64,000 bases of DNA from Anaerovibrio sp. JC8 (GTDB lineage Bacteria; Bacillota; Negativicutes; Selenomonadales; Selenomonadaceae), in assembly GCF_002100115.1 (NCBI RefSeq), contig NZ_ANBM01000002.1, positions 124,001-188,000 on the forward strand, in the 5' to 3' direction. The notes beneath the pieces are model-generated. The model was given only the letters and a program-made list of their open reading frames with translations. It searched no databases and was not told the origin of the DNA. Shown here piece after piece: positions 62,375 through 64,000 of this stretch. The position numbers were made by a program, and so were the translations under genes. Each line of letters starts with the position of its first letter. The stretch's first letter is position 1.

Positions 62375-62858
62375 GCTAGCGGGTACGGTCAATGATTCAG
62401 TTGTAGACGGTGAAGGTTACCGTTTTACCATCTTCACCCAGGGTTGCCCCCATAACTGCATTGGCTGCCACAATCCCCAGACCCATGATTTTGACGGAGG
62501 TCATGAGGAAGATACTGATGATATACTGGGGACTATTCTGGATAATCCGTTGCTGCAGGGTGTCACCTTCAGTGGTGGCGAGCCCTTCTGCCAGCCGGTG
62601 CCATTGACTGATTTGGCACGAAAGATTCATCAGCATGGCCTGGATGTGTGGTGCTATACCGGCTACACCATAGAACAGCTCTTAAGGGGAACCCAACAGC
62701 AGGTGGAGCTGCTGAAGGAGCTGGATGTTCTGGTGGACGGCCCCTATCAGGAATGGAAGCGGGATATATCCCTCAGCTTCCGGGGCAGCAGTAATCAGCG
62801 GGTTATTGATGTACAGGAAACACTGAAAAGAAACGAAGTCGTTTTATATGAGGTGTAA
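62361..62858 (+). CDS. nrdG: Anaerobic RNR activating enzyme (radical SAM)
   Basis: Radical-SAM activase that abstracts a hydrogen from the RNR glycine. Seen: FTQGCPHNCIGCHNP (CxxxCxxC for the 4Fe-4S cluster), GEGYRFTIF, VTFSGGEPFCQ, and WCYTGYTIEQL. 165 residues, normal for NrdG. Overlaps the glycyl-radical gene by 14 bp, so the two are probably translated together and physically interact. The target glycine is on the separate small protein. Confidence 0.94.
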   Translation: MALIKLAGTVNDSVVDGEGYRFTIFTQGCPHNCIGCHNPQTHDFDGGHEEDTDDILGTILDNPLLQGVTFSGGEPFCQPVPLTDLARKIHQHGLDVWCYTGYTIEQLLRGTQQQVELLKELDVLVDGPYQEWKRDISLSFRGSSNQRVIDVQETLKRNEVVLYEV

Positions 62859-62871
62859 TGACGTATGTTAC

Positions 62872-62893
62872 GGGGAGATTTTCTCCCCTTTTT
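62872..62893 (+). terminator. Terminator of the RNR operon
   Basis: GGGGA and TCCCC hairpin followed by TTTTT. Confidence 0.75.
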
Positions 62894-62932
62894 CTTTTGC
62901 CACTTTTTCTTGGCAACTTTTTGTTTCCTGCG

Positions 62933-62961
62933 TTGACACCCATTTTTTCAAATGTTACACT
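62933..62961 (+). promoter_or_regulatory. Promoter of the threonine ammonia-lyase gene
   Basis: TTGACA (-35), 17-bp spacer, TACACT (-10), about 38 bp before the start codon. Confidence 0.65.
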
Positions 62962-62998
62962 TTTATGTAAATCATTTAATTAGTAAGGAGATAAGTCC

Positions 62999-64000
62999 AT
63001 GGCAGAAGAAGTTAAAGTAAATACTATAGAGGAAATACTGGAAAACACCACTATTGCCGATGTTTATAAGGCAGCCAAGCAGCTGGACGGAGTGGCCAAG
63101 AAAACCAAGCTCATTGAGAGCCCGTTTTTTTCTGACCTCTGCGGCAACAATGTTTATTTGAAGCCTGAAAACATGCAGAATACCGGCTCCTTTAAGCTGA
63201 GAGGCGCCTACAACAAGATCAGCCAGCTCAGCGATGAGGAAAAGAAAATTGGTGTTATTACTGCTTCTGCCGGTAACCACGCCCAGGGTGTAGCCTTTGC
63301 TGCCCAGCAGCTGGGAGTAAACGCAGTTATCTGTATGCCGGCCACCACCCCACTGTTAAAGGTGGAAGCCACCAGAGCCATGGGGGCCGAGGTAGTGCTT
63401 CACGGTGACAGCTTTGATGACGCTTATGCCAAATCCCTGGAGCTTCAGAAGAAAAAGGGCTATGTATATATTCATCCATTTAATGACAAGCAGGTTCTTC
63501 TGGGTCAGGGTACCACTGCCCTGGAAATCATTGACGAGCTGAAGGATGTGGATGCCATCCTGGTACCAATCGGCGGTGGCGGCTTTGCCAGCGGCGTGGC
63601 CCTGGCTACCAAGGCTGTTAATCCACACGTCAAGGTAATCGGCGTTGAGCCTGAGGGTGCAGCCTGCATGGAAAATTCCTTCGCAAGAGGACAGGTGTCC
63701 AGCCTGACAGCAGTGGATACAGTAGCTGACGGCTGTGCCGTTAAGACCCCTGGCGACCTTACCTATGCCTTCTGCAAAAAGTATCTTGACCAGATTATTA
63801 CCGTTTCCGAAATGGAAATCATGTCCGCTCTCCTTTCCCTTATTGAAAAGCACAAGCTTATCGCCGAGGGTGCAGGAGTACTGAGTCTGGCGGCCCTGAA
63901 CAAGCTGCCATTCAAGGGCAAGAAGGTAGTTGCCATTGTCAGCGGCGGTAATATTGATATCTCCACTATTTCTGCCCTGATCGACAAGGCACTTATTGCC
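62999..64000 (+). CDS. ilvA: Threonine ammonia-lyase, 3-prime end outside window
   Basis: PLP-dependent threonine dehydratase giving 2-oxobutanoate. 334 codons are visible and the frame is still open at the window edge. Seen: NTGSFKLRGAYNKI (PLP-lysine), TASAGNHAQGVAFAA, VPIGGGGFASGVA (phosphate loop), and SGGNIDIS near the edge. AAGGAG 8 bases before ATG. It is truncated by the window, so a C-terminal ACT domain (biosynthetic or catabolic regulation) cannot be judged. Neither TdcB nor IlvA is excluded. Confidence 0.93.
   Translation, partial: MAEEVKVNTIEEILENTTIADVYKAAKQLDGVAKKTKLIESPFFSDLCGNNVYLKPENMQNTGSFKLRGAYNKISQLSDEEKKIGVITASAGNHAQGVAFAAQQLGVNAVICMPATTPLLKVEATRAMGAEVVLHGDSFDDAYAKSLELQKKKGYVYIHPFNDKQVLLGQGTTALEIIDELKDVDAILVPIGGGGFASGVALATKAVNPHVKVIGVEPEGAACMENSFARGQVSSLTAVDTVADGCAVKTPGDLTYAFCKKYLDQIITVSEMEIMSALLSLIEKHKLIAEGAGVLSLAALNKLPFKGKKVVAIVSGGNIDISTISALIDKALIA

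Noticed and set aside
1-64000. CRISPR arrays, insertion sequences or prophage
   Set aside because: No regularly spaced short direct repeats, transposase, integrase or phage structural genes were seen in the window.

Overview
The window looks like a chromosomal segment of a diderm, LPS-bearing Firmicute (Negativicutes, most likely a Selenomonas/Anaerovibrio/Megamonas-type anaerobe). It combines Firmicute-style regulators and anaerobic metabolism (class III ribonucleotide reductase, FakA-like and DegU-like proteins) with a full outer-membrane LPS gene set (heptose synthesis, three GT9 heptosyltransferase-like enzymes, an LptD-like porin). No genus can be fixed from sequence reading alone.

Layout. 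(1) 0-20 kb, minus strand, visibly AT-rich: an O-antigen/outer-core island. It holds a nearly complete legionaminic-acid-type nonulosonate pathway (LegB, LegC, PtmE, LegH, LegI, LegG, LegF-like, plus two Gfo/Idh/MocA proteins and a NodB-fold protein). Around it lie glycosyltransferases: GT11 and GT10 fucosyltransferases, a GT52/polysialyltransferase-like enzyme, GT2, GT4, and a GT2-FkbM fusion carrying a G9 tract. (2) 18-29 kb: the LPS core block with WaaE-like and VirK-like proteins, GmhB, HldD, two heptose-kinase-like PfkB proteins, three GT9 enzymes, the separate adenylyltransferase RfaE2, and LptD. (3) 29-38 kb: an exported protein of unknown function, then a tetrapyrrole operon (met8-like, hemA, hemC, cobA-hemD, hemB, hemL) interrupted by long intergenic hairpins. 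(4) 38-51 kb: an orphan response regulator, a secretin with a PilP/GspC-like partner, pgi, a MATE pump, a YdcF protein, a cupin, a two-component system, a LysR regulator, nagA and deoC. (5) 51-64 kb: a 6S-like RNA, a FakA-like protein lacking its metal-binding aspartates, an FtsA-like protein with a long repeat tail, tRNA-Gly(CCC), an MscS channel, deoB, an anaerobic RNR operon, and the start of a threonine ammonia-lyase gene.

The strongest unusual signal is the RNR operon. The large NrdD chain ends after its Cys-x-x-Cys site and has no glycyl-radical loop. The loop (RRITGYL) is instead on a separate protein of about 100 residues encoded between nrdD and nrdG, a two-piece class III RNR.

Other notable signals are: a family of about 185-bp intergenic palindromes whose arms differ between copies yet stay complementary; a second recurring element (AU-rich hairpin followed by GAACAnnTGCGTTATAAT) in front of four unrelated genes; a probable phase-variable poly-G tract; and two likely pseudoenzymes.
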